Shown one piece after another: positions 1 through 11,631 of a DNA stretch of 64,000 bases (positions are counted from its first letter, which is position 1; each line of letters starts with the position of its first letter). Under the pieces are notes generated by a model. That model saw only the letters and a program-made list of their open reading frames with translations. It did no database searches and was not told where the DNA came from. The stretch lies in NCBI GenBank assembly GCA_029747015.1, contig JAKOGI010002176.1, positions 41,001 to 105,000 of the forward strand, given 5' to 3'. Made by a program: the position numbers and the translations under genes. The stretch comes from Carnegiea gigantea (taxonomy: Eukaryota > Streptophyta > Magnoliopsida > Caryophyllales > Cactaceae).

Positions 1-1200
1 GACTATCTTAAAGATTACATTTTTGCCAAACTATAATCAACCAAATTTCATGAAAAGCAGTAAAGACAAAAGCGCAGAAAGTTATAAAGTATGCCCTCAC
101 GATAATCATACCTAAATTCCTTAGGAATCCAGCAAAAGACGGTTTATAGAATAGATATAATTCTTCTCTCCTAATGCTATCTCACTCTTTTAGAAGATAG
201 GTCTCAACTCTCTTTTTTTCTAGCTCAATATCGCTTCCAATGGTTTTTCAACGTACCCTAAACTAGGGTTAACTCCCTTTTTCATAGTTGTTGAGGAGGC
301 TTTGTAAGTGAGACAAGGAGAGGAAAATCTAATCTTATTTCTATTAAACTTTAGATTGTCTTGGTGGACTAGAACTCTAATTAATTAACAGTAATTGATT
401 TAACAAGGCCTAAAATTCTAATATGCATTGAATTTTGTCTGTCTCAGCCTAGGTGGAGTAGGTTTCAGCTAAAAGAAGGCAAAATAAGGGCAGGCTCTAT
501 CTTTAGAGAATTTGACTGGGTTTATGTGGAGACTAGCCCATTGGGCTAGTTCCCCCCATGTGTTGGCCTATTCTGCTTTTCCTATTTATTTATTTTTGGA
601 TAGCCAATCCACTAGGCCTTTATATATCTAAATTGGGCTATTAATTTCGTCATTGTGATTATTAAATAAGAAGGCCATTTTTAGGCATCTCTGGTTAGGC
701 CCCACTTTGGCAGAGCTGGGTAAGGCGAAGGTGAAACTATGTAGCTAGCTATTTGGCTGTGATGATGTAGGATCCAAGCCTAGCCTTTGAGGGTTTTGAA
801 ACTTAGTGCCTATCTTAGGTGTCTAATGCCTTTTGTCCTTGACTTGGCGGCATAATGAACTTCCTTATCACTGGAGCAGCGGACCTCTTACTGGTCAGAC
901 AAACTTATCTTCCTATATCACTGGAGCAGCGGACTTTCTTTCTAGTCAAGCGAACTTGTCTTCCTGTATCACTGGAGTAGCAGACCTTGCTAGTTAGGGA
1001 ACTTATCTTTCGGTATCGCTGGAGTAGCAGACCTTCTTATTGGTCAGATGAACTTGTCTTCCTATATCGCCAGCGGACATTCTTGCTGGCTAGGTGAAGT
1101 TGTTCTTATATTGCTGGAGTAGAGGATCTTCTTACTGGTCAGGCAAACTTATCTTCCGGTATCGCTGGAGTAGTGAACCTTCTTTAAGGATAAAACCCCC
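1..1200 (-). repeat. 3' LTR of the Tat-like element (partial)
   Basis: Bases 1-830 align to 6931-7830 with scattered substitutions and small indels. On the minus strand this copy is the 3' LTR. The right boundary is uncertain: homology to the other LTR fades near 836, but a candidate purine tract (minus strand, pyrimidine-rich at 1190-1204 on plus) lies past the 56-bp array. The LTR may therefore extend to about 1185. The left part is outside the window. Confidence 0.6.
862..1182. repeat. 56-bp degenerate tandem array
   Basis: About six units repeat a core like TCACTGGAGCAGCGGAC, followed by TACTGGTCAG and AACTTATCTTCC. Spacing is about 56 bp with substitutions and one shortened unit near 1070. 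The array sits at or just inside the inner edge of the left LTR. It has no counterpart in the right LTR, which carries an unrelated 75-bp array instead. Confidence 0.8.
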
Positions 1201-1204
1201 ACTT

Positions 1205-2342
1205 TAACTGAGCCTGATTGAGGCAAGGGTCAAAGTATAGATATTTTTTGTGGCGGCTGTTGCCGGCATCTTGAGAACCTTTGATGTTGATTCATGGTTA
1301 ACCAAAATTATGTGCCCTTTCTGTTGGGTCCCTCTTGAGGCTTATTCCACTCTTGTTCAATCCAAGGTTCTCAAATGATCAAGGCAGAGGGAAATCTAAT
1401 AAATAGGCTAAAGACCTATACAATGATGTAGGTGCACTTGCTAGCCTAGGTGAGATTATGTTGACATGAAGACTATGCAGACTTGGTTATGCTAACTATT
1501 CAGAGATGAGTGTGCTGACTATGTAAACATGATTATGCTAACTATGCAGACATATGATGATCTAACCTCATATACATACAGGTCTTATACGAAGTTTGGG
1601 GTCCATTGGATAAGGCCCAATCAAGATATAGCAGATCATGGGTTATCCATGGTGATATGTTATGGTTTAGGTTGAAGGGTGAAAAGCTAGGTGATTATTG
1701 GGTTAGCCAGGTCATAGATCCTAAGTTGTCCAGGATAGAAAATCTTTCTTTTTAAGGAAGGAGTATCCTTTAATTATGCATTAAAGTGCTCCTATTCTGA
1801 TGGAGCCCCCAAGTCCTTATTCACTAGATGTATGAGAATACTGATAACTGATGCAGCTTTTACTAGTTTTAATTAGAGTAGCCCCCAATTCAGTAGAGTA
1901 AGTGTGATCCTTCCTATATTAGAAAGATGCTTTTGGTGGTGCTGTCTGCAGTATGCAGTAGTTTAGTGTGAACAATACAGTTATTTTCTTGTCAGAAAAT
2001 GTTTACCATGAGGGGAGCCCTAGCTACCCACGAAAATATAGGAGAGTCCCTCATTTTTCATAATGGTGAGTGCCCATTTAGAAAGACTAAGAATATGGCA
2101 TAAGTATTCACTTTTGAATTTATAGTCATGATTGAGACCAAGAGTCCTGAATTTTGGAATGGAGGTGAGATTAGCAGCTATGATGACTGAGAGGAGGTGG
2201 TAAAATGGTTGAATGGTTTGTCCAAGTCTGATTTAATGGGAGTGGTCAATAGAACGCTTCTTTATCATCGAAAACCAAGGTTTTATTTCACTGTCCTTTT
2301 GCCTGGTCTTCCATTTTAGGTCTTCGGCCTGTCGCTCTTTGT
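1205..2342. other. Non-coding interior of Tat-like element
   Basis: No ORF or motif is recognised. A short imperfect repeat built on GACTATGCAGAC and TTATGCTAACTAT occurs at about 1463-1555. By position this is the 3' part of the element where pol would normally lie. Confidence 0.5.
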
Positions 2343-2393
<51 letters not shown>

Positions 2394-2436
2394 GAGACTA
2401 AAAGACTCTCTCTCTGTCTCTGTCTCTCTCTGTCTC

Positions 2437-2469
<33 letters not shown>
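2343..2469. repeat. (CT)n microsatellite, two blocks
   Basis: Two long CT runs (2343-2390 and about 2406-2469, the second with GT-containing interruptions) are each followed by the same word, TTAGAGACTAAAAGACT. The whole unit, run plus tail, therefore looks duplicated. Confidence 0.95.
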
Positions 2470-2489
2470 TTTTTAGAGACTAAAAGACT

Positions 2490-3640
2490 TATTTCAGATG
2501 TCTCTTTATGGAAAGAATCTTCATGCCTAGCGCTCAAAGGGGGTAGCTACATATCCAATGTTGAATCAGGTCAGCCATAGTTCAAGGTTAAGACATACAA
2601 CTTAAGGGAGGATGCGTCCAGGAGGACTTTTTGAGGTAGATTTCTAGGTTAAGGTGGCAAACGAAGGTAATCGATAGGAAGACTCAAATAACCCTTATGA
2701 AACTCCTAAGTGTGCCTGGGTGATCTGTAATTTTGTTCTTATCTTATCCTTCTTCTTTTCAAACTCTTCAATTTTTTTCTCTCTTTTTTTCTTTGGCCAG
2801 GACTGTTTGGTCAAAACTTTTCTTCTTCTTTTTTTTTAATTACTGATTTTGATATTGATATCACCCATGACACGTACCCACTCCCCAGTTAGGTCAGCTA
2901 TGGTTATGAAAGAAAAAAGTTTATTAGAAGACTCAAAAGGGTTCCAAGAGAGAATTTATCAGGTTCAACAAAGGCATTAATGTAGTTTGTGAAAGGAGGC
3001 CTCCTATTCTATGCCCTTAAAGCTGTATGACTTATTGCAAGAAATTCTTAATCTTTCCCCTTTTTAGAAGATGGATTGAAATCCTTAGTCTGTTTTTATT
3101 TTATTTTGCTCTATATCCTTTTACTTTGCTCCCTTTATGAAGTTTTCAAGCTAGCTCCTCCTTTTTTTTCCCTCTTGTTTTTCTTTTTTTTTTCTCTCTT
3201 CTTTTTTTTCACTTAGGTTCATCATAGGATAAAAGCATTTTAGAAAAGAAGGATATAAGAATATGCAAAAGACCCCATGGAGAAGAAGATTTTATAAATA
3301 AATTAAGGTTACATCAGACTTTAATTCAGAAAGCTAATGATTCTAAGACTCAATACATGACTATAAGTTAAGCATAACACATCACAACTTCTAAATTCAA
3401 TAGAATTCAAGGCATCACGTGTGGGGGCATTTTGGGCTTGGATTTAGCTATGCTCATTATATGAATAGATGGACTCCACTTTTTACTTTGTGATTTAAAA
3501 TGGCTAGAATGTCCTTATGCAAGCCAAGTGGGTTACTTCCCTTCATGAGTGGCTCCAATAGGGATATATTCAATGTAGCAATCTAGAGTATGTGGCTCTT
3601 TAGTTGTGGTGTCTTTGCCTTTCTTGTCCATATTCTAATA
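2490..3640. other. Non-coding stretch, nothing recognised
   Basis: AT-rich sequence with several poly-pyrimidine runs (around 2745-2840 and 3150-3210) and no ORF or family motif. In the minus-strand element it follows gag. Confidence 0.5.
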
Positions 3641-3649
3641 GTTTCCCTT

Positions 3650-4583
3650 CCGGTTGCTGCCAGTCTTGGCAAGTGCCTCCCGAGCTAATTCTTCCTCTAA
3701 TAGCATACCTATGTTCCTTAGTTCAGTGAAGTTTTCAAATGATGTGAATCACAAGTGCTATCTATATATAAGCTAGTGGTTCCTAATGAACAATTGTACT
3801 TGATCAGCATCTAAGGATCAGTTAGCCACATGGGCAGCTTTTTCCCTTCATCAAACAAGCAAGTCATAAAAACTTTCCTTTTCCTTCTGCTTAGTTAACT
3901 CTAGGTCTGTGAATGTGATTGGTAGGTCAGCATTGTATGAATACTTTTTTAGAGAATCCTTACAAAGATCACCCTAGCTTATAACCTTTTGTGGGTCTAC
4001 AATATTATACCACCTCATTACATCCTTTGAATGTCCAAGAAAATATGATGTGAAAGATGTCCTTGTCAATTTCTTTTAGTGTCATTACACTAAGAAAATT
4101 CCTTACATGATAGTGAGGATTTCAGCTCTATAGAACTTAACGTCTAGCTTAGCAGATTTTGGGGATAATCTCCCGTTTCAGATAGAAGTGAATCTCGTAT
4201 AGTTATTACAGTATTTGTTAAACATGGAATATTTTGAAGTAGTTCTTGTATTTGATATACTCGTTGATCAATTTAAGGAGTGCTCTTTTCCCTTTCTCTT
4301 ACATTTTATCATCCTCTCCTCCTCTATTATGATATTTCTCACCTTTTTCCTTTATGGCGCTCTTGATAAGAGTTTGGATTGTAGTGGTTACCACTTCTAT
4401 CTTCTTATTGCTTTTGTCCATCCTAGTCTGTATATTTTCTATCATCTTCCGAATTTGGGCTAGTTCATTACCATTCCCAGCCATCAGAATTGGTATTGTG
4501 TTAGATTTGGACTTGGACTTTATTCTTAACCCAATAGGTGGAGTTTCCTTAGATTTTTCTTGAGATAAAAGCCTCCTGGTCAA
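3650..4583 (-). pseudogene. gag: Tat-like gag relic
   Basis: On the minus strand an open piece at 4583-4299 (94 aa, lysine-rich, with ENIQTRMDK in a likely helical segment) is followed by a frame with several stops that still shows the retrotransposon gag fold. Visible landmarks are MRWYNIVDP, then LCKDSLKKYSYNADLPITF, then TDLELTKQKEKESFYDLL and REKAAHVANW. These match the plant gypsy gag region (W-Y-x(2-3)-L/V-x-P, then W-x-D-L/M, then Y-x-Y-N, then LELTKQ). Gag would form the particle shell. At least four stops interrupt this stretch and no zinc knuckle was found, so it is a pseudogene. It is the only coding trace in the element. Confidence 0.75.
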
Positions 4584-4639
4584 TGAACTTCATTCATGCA
4601 CTTTTTTTTACCTTCCCTATCCTGAGCCATAAGTTGATG

Positions 4640-5930
4640 GTTTAGCAAGATAGAATATTATGAGTGGTCAACTTTCCTAGATATGGGCTAAAGAAAATGG
4701 TTAATGACTTACAAATGGAAGAGGAAAAGACAATGGCTTGATAGGCTTGAAGGTTTAGGCTAAAATAGGGTTAAGATATGGGGTTTTAGGCTGAAATCAG
4801 GCTTTATCCTAGAATAGGTACTAGGTTAGGCTTGGGGATCTGACTTGTAAGCCTAAGTTGGACTCAAATCTTTCTAAGGTGAATCATAGACCTATACTAA
4901 CCTAAGTATGATTGTGGCTTGGTTTGCGTAGAATGGGTTAGTTTTAACACATGGGTGGATCTAGGTGGACTCAGATAAGGATCCTAGATATAGAGAATAT
5001 GATGCATGGACCATGGGTAAGATATCTAGGTCTTACTTGAACTTGTGCATTATGAATATGATGCACGACTCTAAAGGTCTAATAGGTCATATTATGCAGC
5101 ATGGGCCTAGATGGATTCATAGACTATGCATCATGAGGCTTAATGATGTATGACTATTTGATCTCAAGTATCCTACAACTTATGTGCTAAGACCCTAAAT
5201 AAACTGTGCTTATTCATGGACCCAACTCTGACATTAAAGGCCTAGAATGTCGTCTTATGCCGTGAATCCCAACCTTGAGGGATGAAGGCCTATCTTAACT
5301 GGATGCCAGTCGGGTTCTAACCAGACCCAAATGTACCCTTTTTTATTTTAACTCTCTATTGGACTTTTATGCATACAAACTGATAGACTCTGCTAGCTGA
5401 ACCCTAAGGGATCCTAACTGGGTCCTAGGCCCCCCTAGATGCGGACTACCAAATCCTGTCTTTTTTTTTCTTTTTGGCAATCCTAGTTAGGATTTTTTTA
5501 ACCACTTGATACTTCTATACTGGAATTAGAAACTCTTTCAAATTCTGGATCAAAAGCCCTGCTAGAACTCAATTGGCCCAAAAACCTTTTTGGCTCCTAA
5601 TCTAATTCCTAAGATTCCCTTTTGCCCAAAACTTATACTCTAAACTAGAGCTCGAAGACTCAGTGTTCTCCTAATCTGAGCTCTTTTAGGGCTCACAGTA
5701 TCAATGTATAGTCCTAGTCATACATTCAAGTTCCAACCTAAAAAAGAGTTCTATGTACAAAGGTTTCAAGTCAGGTTTTGAACAGTCCTATCATGACCCA
5801 ACAGTTCATACGCCACCCATGGTGTGCTTGGTATGACTAGAATGTTATGGATGCTTCCCTGAGTCATAGGGACCAGGAAAGTATGTCGTGAGTAGGTGAA
5901 GCAACTTCCTGCTCAGTTGAAAGTCTAAAT
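4640..5930. other. Leader of the Tat-like element
   Basis: Non-coding stretch between gag and the primer-binding site. A cluster of TATGATGCAT/ATGATGCAC words sits at about 5000-5145. The small ORF there looks accidental. Confidence 0.45.
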
Positions 5931-5948
5931 GAACCCAGCGAGTGACCA
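5931..5948 (-). other. Candidate tRNA-Arg primer-binding site
   Basis: The minus strand reads TGGTCACTCGCTGGGTTC. This resembles, with several mismatches, the TGGCGACTC..CTGGGGA type complementary to plant tRNA-Arg 3' ends used by Tat-lineage elements. It lies at the expected place, between the right LTR and gag. The mismatches make the call tentative. Confidence 0.45.
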
Positions 5949-8585
5949 ACTACTTTTTCGAGGGGTAGAATCAGGTTTTCGCCTAGAGATGTTATTGATT
6001 CCTGATAGGTAGCATTTTATAATGCAAGTATGCCAAATGCAAGCATAATCAAGATAATTTCCTGTATTGAGTTTCAAATCTCACCTTCTAAAAAAAGTCC
6101 CCAGTATAGTTGCCACTTGAAGATCCACCTCCTCATGGGTGGGATCCCCCACGAATGGTCGAGCTTATTCTTAAATACTTTTATATTTTTTTTTCTAGAA
6201 ATAACATATTGACTTACCTTGTTATTTTATTTATTTTACTACAGATTAAACAAAATCAGGCTATAGACTTATAGCAGAACGAACCTTGGGCCTAACCAGA
6301 GAGCCCAATTGAGTTCCCTAGGTAGGAGTAGGGCCATCTCTTCCTATGCTAGGCCCTAGCTGTTTCCTCAACCTGAGCCAGAATCTAGGTCCAGGTTTGA
6401 TCTAGGTGCCTAGGCGAGTTTCTACGTTATATCAGATACCCTGATTCTGGTCTAGGTAGATTGTACTGCCTTGGTCCAAATATGTGTTTTTTAGTCCAGT
6501 AGTGTATGACCAGATATCGAATAAAATAGTAAAAATTATTAATCTGTAATTAAATAAAGTCGGTCGTGAGTTTTTAGGAAAACTAGCAAACTATGACACT
6601 TTTCAAAGCAAATCATACTGATAAGGACACTAAAGGGACAAAGTGAAGTTGCTTCAAAAGGGTTTTGGAAAGCCCCCAAGCAATCCCTAGTATGGGGACC
6701 ATCCTAGCTTCTTAGTGTGGACCGAGGTTATGGATTTAGGGGGTGATGGTGCGGTGGTTGGATGGAATGCATCCAATCACTACACATCACCACTTGCAGC
6801 CTCTACTAGTCAATACCATAAATTAAAGCTTAATCATACTAGCACACATTTGTGCCGAGCATCAGTGTTATTCGCACAATGTCATTCAAAATAAAGGCAA
6901 ATTATTTGAACTATTACAATAGGCGGAGATGAAACTATCTTAAAGTTTACATCTTTACCAAATTGTAATCAACCAAATTTCATAAAAATAGTAAAGAGAA
7001 ATGGGGAGAAAGTTATACAGTATGCCCTCAGAATAATCCTACATGAATCCTTTAGGAACCCCGTAGAAGGTGGTTTATGGAATAGATGTAATTGCTCTCT
7101 CCTATTGCTATCTGTCTCTTTTGGAAGAAACGTCTCAACTCTCTTTTCTTCTAGCTCAATACCACTCTCAATGGTTTTTGGACGCGCCCCTAACCTAGTG
7201 GTCAGGCTGCTTTTATAGCTATGAGGGAGGCTATATGAATCAGACTAGGAGAAGAATACCTAATTTAATGTCAGTTAAACTTCAGAATGTCTTAGTAGAC
7301 TATAACTCTAATTAATTAATAGTAATTAATTTAGTTAGGCCCGATATCCTAATTTGCATTAAATTTTATCTGACTTAGCCTAGCAAAAGTCGGTTTCAGC
7401 CAAAAGAAAGAGAGAACTTGGTGTGCTATATCTCTAGAGAACCTGAACAGGTTCATGTGGAGACTGGCGCATTGGGCCAATTCTCTTTGCATTTTGGCAT
7501 GTTCTGCTTTTCTTATTTATTTCTTTTTTGATTGCCAATTCACTGGGCCCTCAAATATTCAAATAAGGCTATTAATTTCGTTATTAGGCTTATTAAGATA
7601 GAATGCCATTTTTAAGTGTCTACATTGACTGCTTCATTTTCTTAATAGACTCGATTTGTTTTTTAGGCAATAACTCTACTGGGCCCCCAAGAATTCAAAT
7701 TAGGATATTAATTTCGTTATCGAACTATTAAAAATAAGATGTTATTTTTAAGCATCTACAGTTAATCCCACTTTGGTCAAGCCATAGTACGACGAAGGTT
7801 TATGTAATGGTCGACACTTGTAGTTGCCTATCTGGTTGTGATGATGTAGAATCTAAGTCTAGCTGCTGAGAGTCCCGAGACTTGGCATCTGCCAGCTTTC
7901 CTCGTGATGATGGCCTATGATGTAGAATCCAAGCCTGGCTGTTAAGGGTCCTGAGACTTGGCACCGCAGACTTTCGTTGTGATGGTGGCAAATGTTGAAA
8001 ATCCAAGCCTATATGCTGAGGCTCCTCAGATTTAGCGCCTGCCAAATTTTACCGTGACTGTAGAATCCAAACATGGGTGCTAAGGGTCCTACAACTTGGC
8101 GCCTATCAACTTTCACCGTGATGGTGACCAGTGTTAAAAATTCAATAATGGTCGTTGAGGGTCTTGAGACTTGGCGCTCGCTACCTTTCACCGTGACAGT
8201 GGCCGATGATGTCAAATCTAAACTTGGCCACTGAGGGTTCTGAGATTTGGCATCCACCAAATTTCACCGTGATGGTGGCCGATAATATAGAATCTCACTG
8301 GGGATCCTGAGATGTATGCCCTACCAACCTTCACCGTGATGATAGCTGATGTTAGAAATTCAAGCCCGGCCACTGAGGGCCCTAAGATTTGGCGTCCGCT
8401 AGTGTTCATTGTGACGGTGGCCAATAATGTGAAATCCAAACCCGGCCACTAAGGGTCCTGAGATTTGGCATATGCCAACTTTCCTTGTGGTACTAGCTGA
8501 TGATGTAAAATCCAAAACTAGCCACTGAGGATTCTCAGATTTGGCGCCTACCAACTTTCACTGTGATGGTGGCCTGATAATGTCC
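5949..8585 (-). repeat. 5' LTR of the Tat-like element
   Basis: This copy pairs with 1-830 over about 6931-7830. Bases left of 6931 would pair with sequence outside the window. It contains a direct duplication of about 135 bp (about 7500-7627 and 7628-7762) that is single in the left LTR (about 565-695), then a 75-bp tandem array. The right end is set by where integrase homology of the next element begins. Confidence 0.55.
7830..8580. repeat. 75-bp tandem array inside the LTR
   Basis: About ten units of 73-76 bp, each with GTGATGGTGGCC, then GATGTAGAATCCAA, then CCACTGAGGGTCCTGAGA, then TTGGCGCCTACCAACTTTCA. The left LTR has a single unit at about 765-835. Short minus-strand ORFs across this block are by-products of the repeat. 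Confidence 0.9.
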
Positions 8586-9220
8586 CACTGCGTTGTGAGC
8601 TAGCAGGTTCTTATACTTTCGCTAGTTTAGCTCAAATTTCCTCTAACTCACTTAGCTACAATATCCTCTCTTCTCCTACTATAGTAATATCATAGTTAAG
8701 GGTCTAATGGTCTACCAAGCTCGATACTCAAGTTTAACTGTGGGGTGACATAGCTTCCCATAAACTATCCAATAGGATGACATACCTAATGCTGTCTTGT
8801 AAGCTATCATATATGCTCATAAAGCATCAACAAGCTTGTTGCCCCAATCCTTGTTTTTCCTGCTAATAGTTTTTTGTTCCAAAATATGGTTAATATACCT
8901 AATAAAATCGTCAACCTATCCACTAGTCTGGAGATGATAGAGAGTGGCTAGCCTATGGATAATGAATTATCATCTCAGTGATGAATCAAAGGATCGATTA
9001 TTGAAATGTGTTCCATGGTCACTATTAATAGTAGGAGTCATGCCATATGTAGAAAACATATTCTTCCTCAGAAATTTCACCACAATTCTAGCCTCATTAG
9101 TCCTAGTGGAGATAGTCCCAACCCACTTAGATGCATAAACAACTAATAAAATGTACTGATTCTAAAAAGAAATTGTGAACCGTCCCATAAAATCTATGCC
9201 CCACACATCAAAGATCTATA
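8586..9220 (-). pseudogene. E1 integrase core and C-terminus, decayed
   Basis: Minus-strand translation in shifting frames shows integrase landmarks: QYILLVVYASKWV at about 9160 (the catalytic-core strand after the first Asp), then NSDHGTHFNN at about 9000 (second Asp), KDWGNKL at about 8855, then AYKTALGMSSYWIVYGKLCH, then LQLSELEEI at about 8660. Known Athila integrases carry these blocks in this order. Stops and frame changes interrupt nearly every block, so no enzyme could be made. Homology runs to about 8590 and stops at the Tat-like LTR. Confidence 0.75.
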
Positions 9221-9828
9221 TTACAATAGCAGGGTTAAGGGACGCCATATCTCTCCTAGTGATACAACCTGACTATTGGCATCTAGGGCAACCCCTATAA
9301 TGATGGGGTTCAGTGGCATCATATCCTGCCTGCTTATTCTACCCAACTGCTGGCACCTAAGGTAACTCTTACAGTACTCAAAAGCATCCTTAAATAGAGT
9401 AGGCCAGTAGAAACTACATTGAAGAACTTTGGCTGTAGTCTTCCTACCACTAAAATGCCCCCCCACATGCTTGATCATGACAGAAAGAAAGGACACTTCT
9501 CACCTCATGGTCGGGAATACACCTCCTAAAGACTTGGTCAGCATAATATTTAAACAAATAAGGATCATCCCAAACAAAGAACTTCACAAGGTGAAAAAAA
9601 CCTATCCCTATCATTCTTGGTCCAACTCTCAGGAATCCTACCGGCAACCAAGTAATTAACAATATCAGCATACCAAGGATCAGGGTGGACAGCATACAGC
9701 TGCTCATCAGGGAAGCACTCAGAAACAGTGGACTCACTCTCCTTATCATAAAGAATCCTAGATAAAGGATCAGCTACTAGGTTTTCAGAACCTTTCTTAT
9801 CCCTAATCTCACAATCAAACTCTTGCAA
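9221..9828 (-). pseudogene. E1 RNase H tail and integrase zinc-binding region
   Basis: The stretch 9828-9565 continues the RT-RNase H frame after a single stop: [19 protein letters not shown] is the RNase H/integrase linker. A frameshift in an A7 run near 9594-9600 moves reading to the frame holding [14 protein letters not shown] second shift in the C-run near 9460 leads to 9496-9221, with GGHFSGRKTTAKVLQ, FYWPTLFKDAFEYCKSY and LRCQQLG. These supply the H..H..C..C zinc-binding segment of integrase. Both shifts fall in homopolymer runs, typical of slippage or sequence error. Confidence 0.8.
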
Positions 9829-9837
9829 AAGTAAGAT

Positions 9838-11625
9838 TCATCTAACAAGTCTAGGCGTAGCATTCTTCTTAGAAAGAAGATGCTTAAGAGTAGAGTGATC
9901 AATATAGATAATCACATGAGACCCAATCAGATAAGGTCTAAACTTTTTAAACCCAAAGATCACAGCCAAAAATTCTTTCTCAGTCACAGTATAGTTCAGT
10001 TGGACATCATTTAAAGTGTGACTAGCATAATAGATCACATGGGGCTTCTTATCAATACGCTGCCCTAAAATAACCCCAACAGCATAATCAGAAGCATCAC
10101 ACATCAATTCAAATGATTCTCCCCAGATGGGAGGATGAAGAATAGGAGCAGAAGTTAAGATCTCCTGAAGCTTAGAAAATGCCTCAAGACATTCATCAGA
10201 AAAATGAAAAGGCACATCTTTAGCTAGCAAGTTGGACAAGGGCTTTGCAATTTTACTAAAGTCAATAATGAAGCGACGATAGAAGCCAGCATGTCCAAGA
10301 AAAGACCTTACTTCTTTCACACAGGTGGGAGGGGGAAGATTAACAATCAAATCAGTCTTAACCTTATCAACCTCAATTCCATCTTTAGAAATAACATGGC
10401 TGAAGACTATTCCCTTCCTAACCATAAAATGGCATTTCTCCCAATTTAGAGTCAAAATTTTCTTCCTACACCTTCCCAACACTTTTCTCAGATTAGACAA
10501 ACAGTCATTAAAGGAAGACCTAAACACAGAGAAGTCATCCATGAAAATTTCCATGTATTGTTCAACTAAATATGAGAAAATAGAAATCATGCATCGCTGA
10601 AAAGTAGCAAGGGCATTGCACAGTCCAAAAGGCATACGTCTAAAGGCATAGATTCCAAAGGGACAGGTGAAAGTAGTCTTCTCCTGATCCTCAGGAGCAA
10701 TAGAGATATGAGTATAGCCAGAGTATCCATCTAAAAAACAATAGAAGGAATGTCCAGCCAACCTCTCTAATATCTGGTCCAGGAAAGGAAGGGGAAAGTG
10801 GTCTTTTCTAGTGGCAGCATTCAATTTCCTATAATCTATGCAAACACGCCACCCAGATTGCACTTGAGTAGGGACTAACTCATTCTTGTCATTCCTAATC
10901 ACGGTGATCCCGGTCTTCTTAGGCACAACTTGAACGGGGCTTACCCACTCACTATCAGAAATGGGGTAAATAATCCTATGGTCTAACCACTTCAGCACTT
11001 CTTTCCTAACTACTTCCTGAAGAGTAGGGTTCAAATGCCTTTGACGGTCACGGTAGAGCTTAGCATTGTCCTCTAGATGAATCCTATGTTGCACAATGAA
11101 AGGACTAATGCCCTTAATATTCCCTAAGGTCCAACCCAAAGCTTCTTTTTTCTGTCTAAGTAGGGCAATCAACTTGGTCTCTTGGTCCCCGCCTAGGTCA
11201 GAAGCAATAATGACAGGTAAAGATTCATTGGGGCCTAGAAATGCATACTTAAGAGAATCAGGAAGGAGTTTCAGTTTAAGAGCAGGAGGGGAAACAGTTT
11301 CAGAAGCAGATTCAGAAGTAGCAGTGAGTAAACAATTAGCAGTAGAGTACAAGTCATCAAACTCAAAAGCATCATACTCAGGCTCATCATTCACAAGAAA
11401 GGACTCATACTCAACAGCAAACACATCATCACAAGCATCATCAAGTATAAAATCCTTTACCCAGTGAAAAGTAGAGAACTTCATATCATCAAACCCAGAG
11501 GGTTGCCTTTGCAGATTAAAAATGTTAAGCTCTAAGGTCATGTTACCAAAAGACAGTCTCATCATGCCATTCCTGCAATTAATGAGGGCATTGGCAGTGG
11601 CCAAGAAAGGATGCCCTAGAATCAC
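9838..11625 (-). CDS. pol: E1 reverse transcriptase-RNase H (595 aa open)
   Basis: The best preserved frame of E1. Residues 1-40 are the end of the protease/linker (ILGHPFLATANALINC), and about 205-400 are the RT. RT landmarks are WRVCIDYRKLNAATRKDHFP at 259-278, FLDG (Asp299), MPFGLCNA at 331-338 and the catalytic FMDD at 361-364. RNase H follows with Asp510 (MCDASDYA), the TEKE Glu near 549-551 and Asp576 (YIDHST). The enzyme would copy element RNA into DNA in the particle. The frame ends at a TGA at 9838 in the PRLVR-(W)-ILLLQEFD context, where the family has Trp, so this is a stop mutation and the frame resumes past it. The first residues are in frame with the upstream protease apart from one stop at 11633. 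No independent start is implied. Confidence 0.9.
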   Translation of the reverse strand: MILGHPFLATANALINCRNGMMRLSFGNMTLELNIFNLQRQPSGFDDMKFSTFHWVKDFILDDACDDVFAVEYESFLVNDEPEYDAFEFDDLYSTANCLLTATSESASETVSPPALKLKLLPDSLKYAFLGPNESLPVIIASDLGGDQETKLIALLRQKKEALGWTLGNIKGISPFIVQHRIHLEDNAKLYRDRQRHLNPTLQEVVRKEVLKWLDHRIIYPISDSEWVSPVQVVPKKTGITVIRNDKNELVPTQVQSGWRVCIDYRKLNAATRKDHFPLPFLDQILERLAGHSFYCFLDGYSGYTHISIAPEDQEKTTFTCPFGIYAFRRMPFGLCNALATFQRCMISIFSYLVEQYMEIFMDDFSVFRSSFNDCLSNLRKVLGRCRKKILTLNWEKCHFMVRKGIVFSHVISKDGIEVDKVKTDLIVNLPPPTCVKEVRSFLGHAGFYRRFIIDFSKIAKPLSNLLAKDVPFHFSDECLEAFSKLQEILTSAPILHPPIWGESFELMCDASDYAVGVILGQRIDKKPHVIYYASHTLNDVQLNYTVTEKEFLAVIFGFKKFRPYLIGSHVIIYIDHSTLKHLLSKKNATPRLVR

Positions 11626-11631
11626 AGGGAC

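Larger units (their letters stand above)
1..8585 (-). mobile_element. Tat-like Ty3/gypsy element, gag-only, minus strand
   Basis: The first 830 bases and the stretch from about 6931 to 7830 are clearly the same sequence, diverged but alignable throughout, so they are read as the two LTRs of one element. Between them lies a gag relic on the minus strand (about 3650-4583). I found no protease, RT, RNase H or integrase motif in six frames. The element therefore resembles the gag-only, non-autonomous derivatives known from plant Tat-type gypsy elements. The left LTR is cut by the window edge. The right end abuts the integrase C-terminus of the next element at about 8585, which suggests insertion into that element. 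No target duplication can be checked because the left end is outside the window. Confidence 0.6.

Noticed and set aside
862..1182. Regular spacing considered as a CRISPR-like array
   Set aside because: Units are repeated end to end without unique spacers and decay gradually; this is a minisatellite in a plant element.
7800..8439. Three overlapping minus-strand ORFs of 73-83 codons
   Set aside because: They are the 75-bp array read in different frames.
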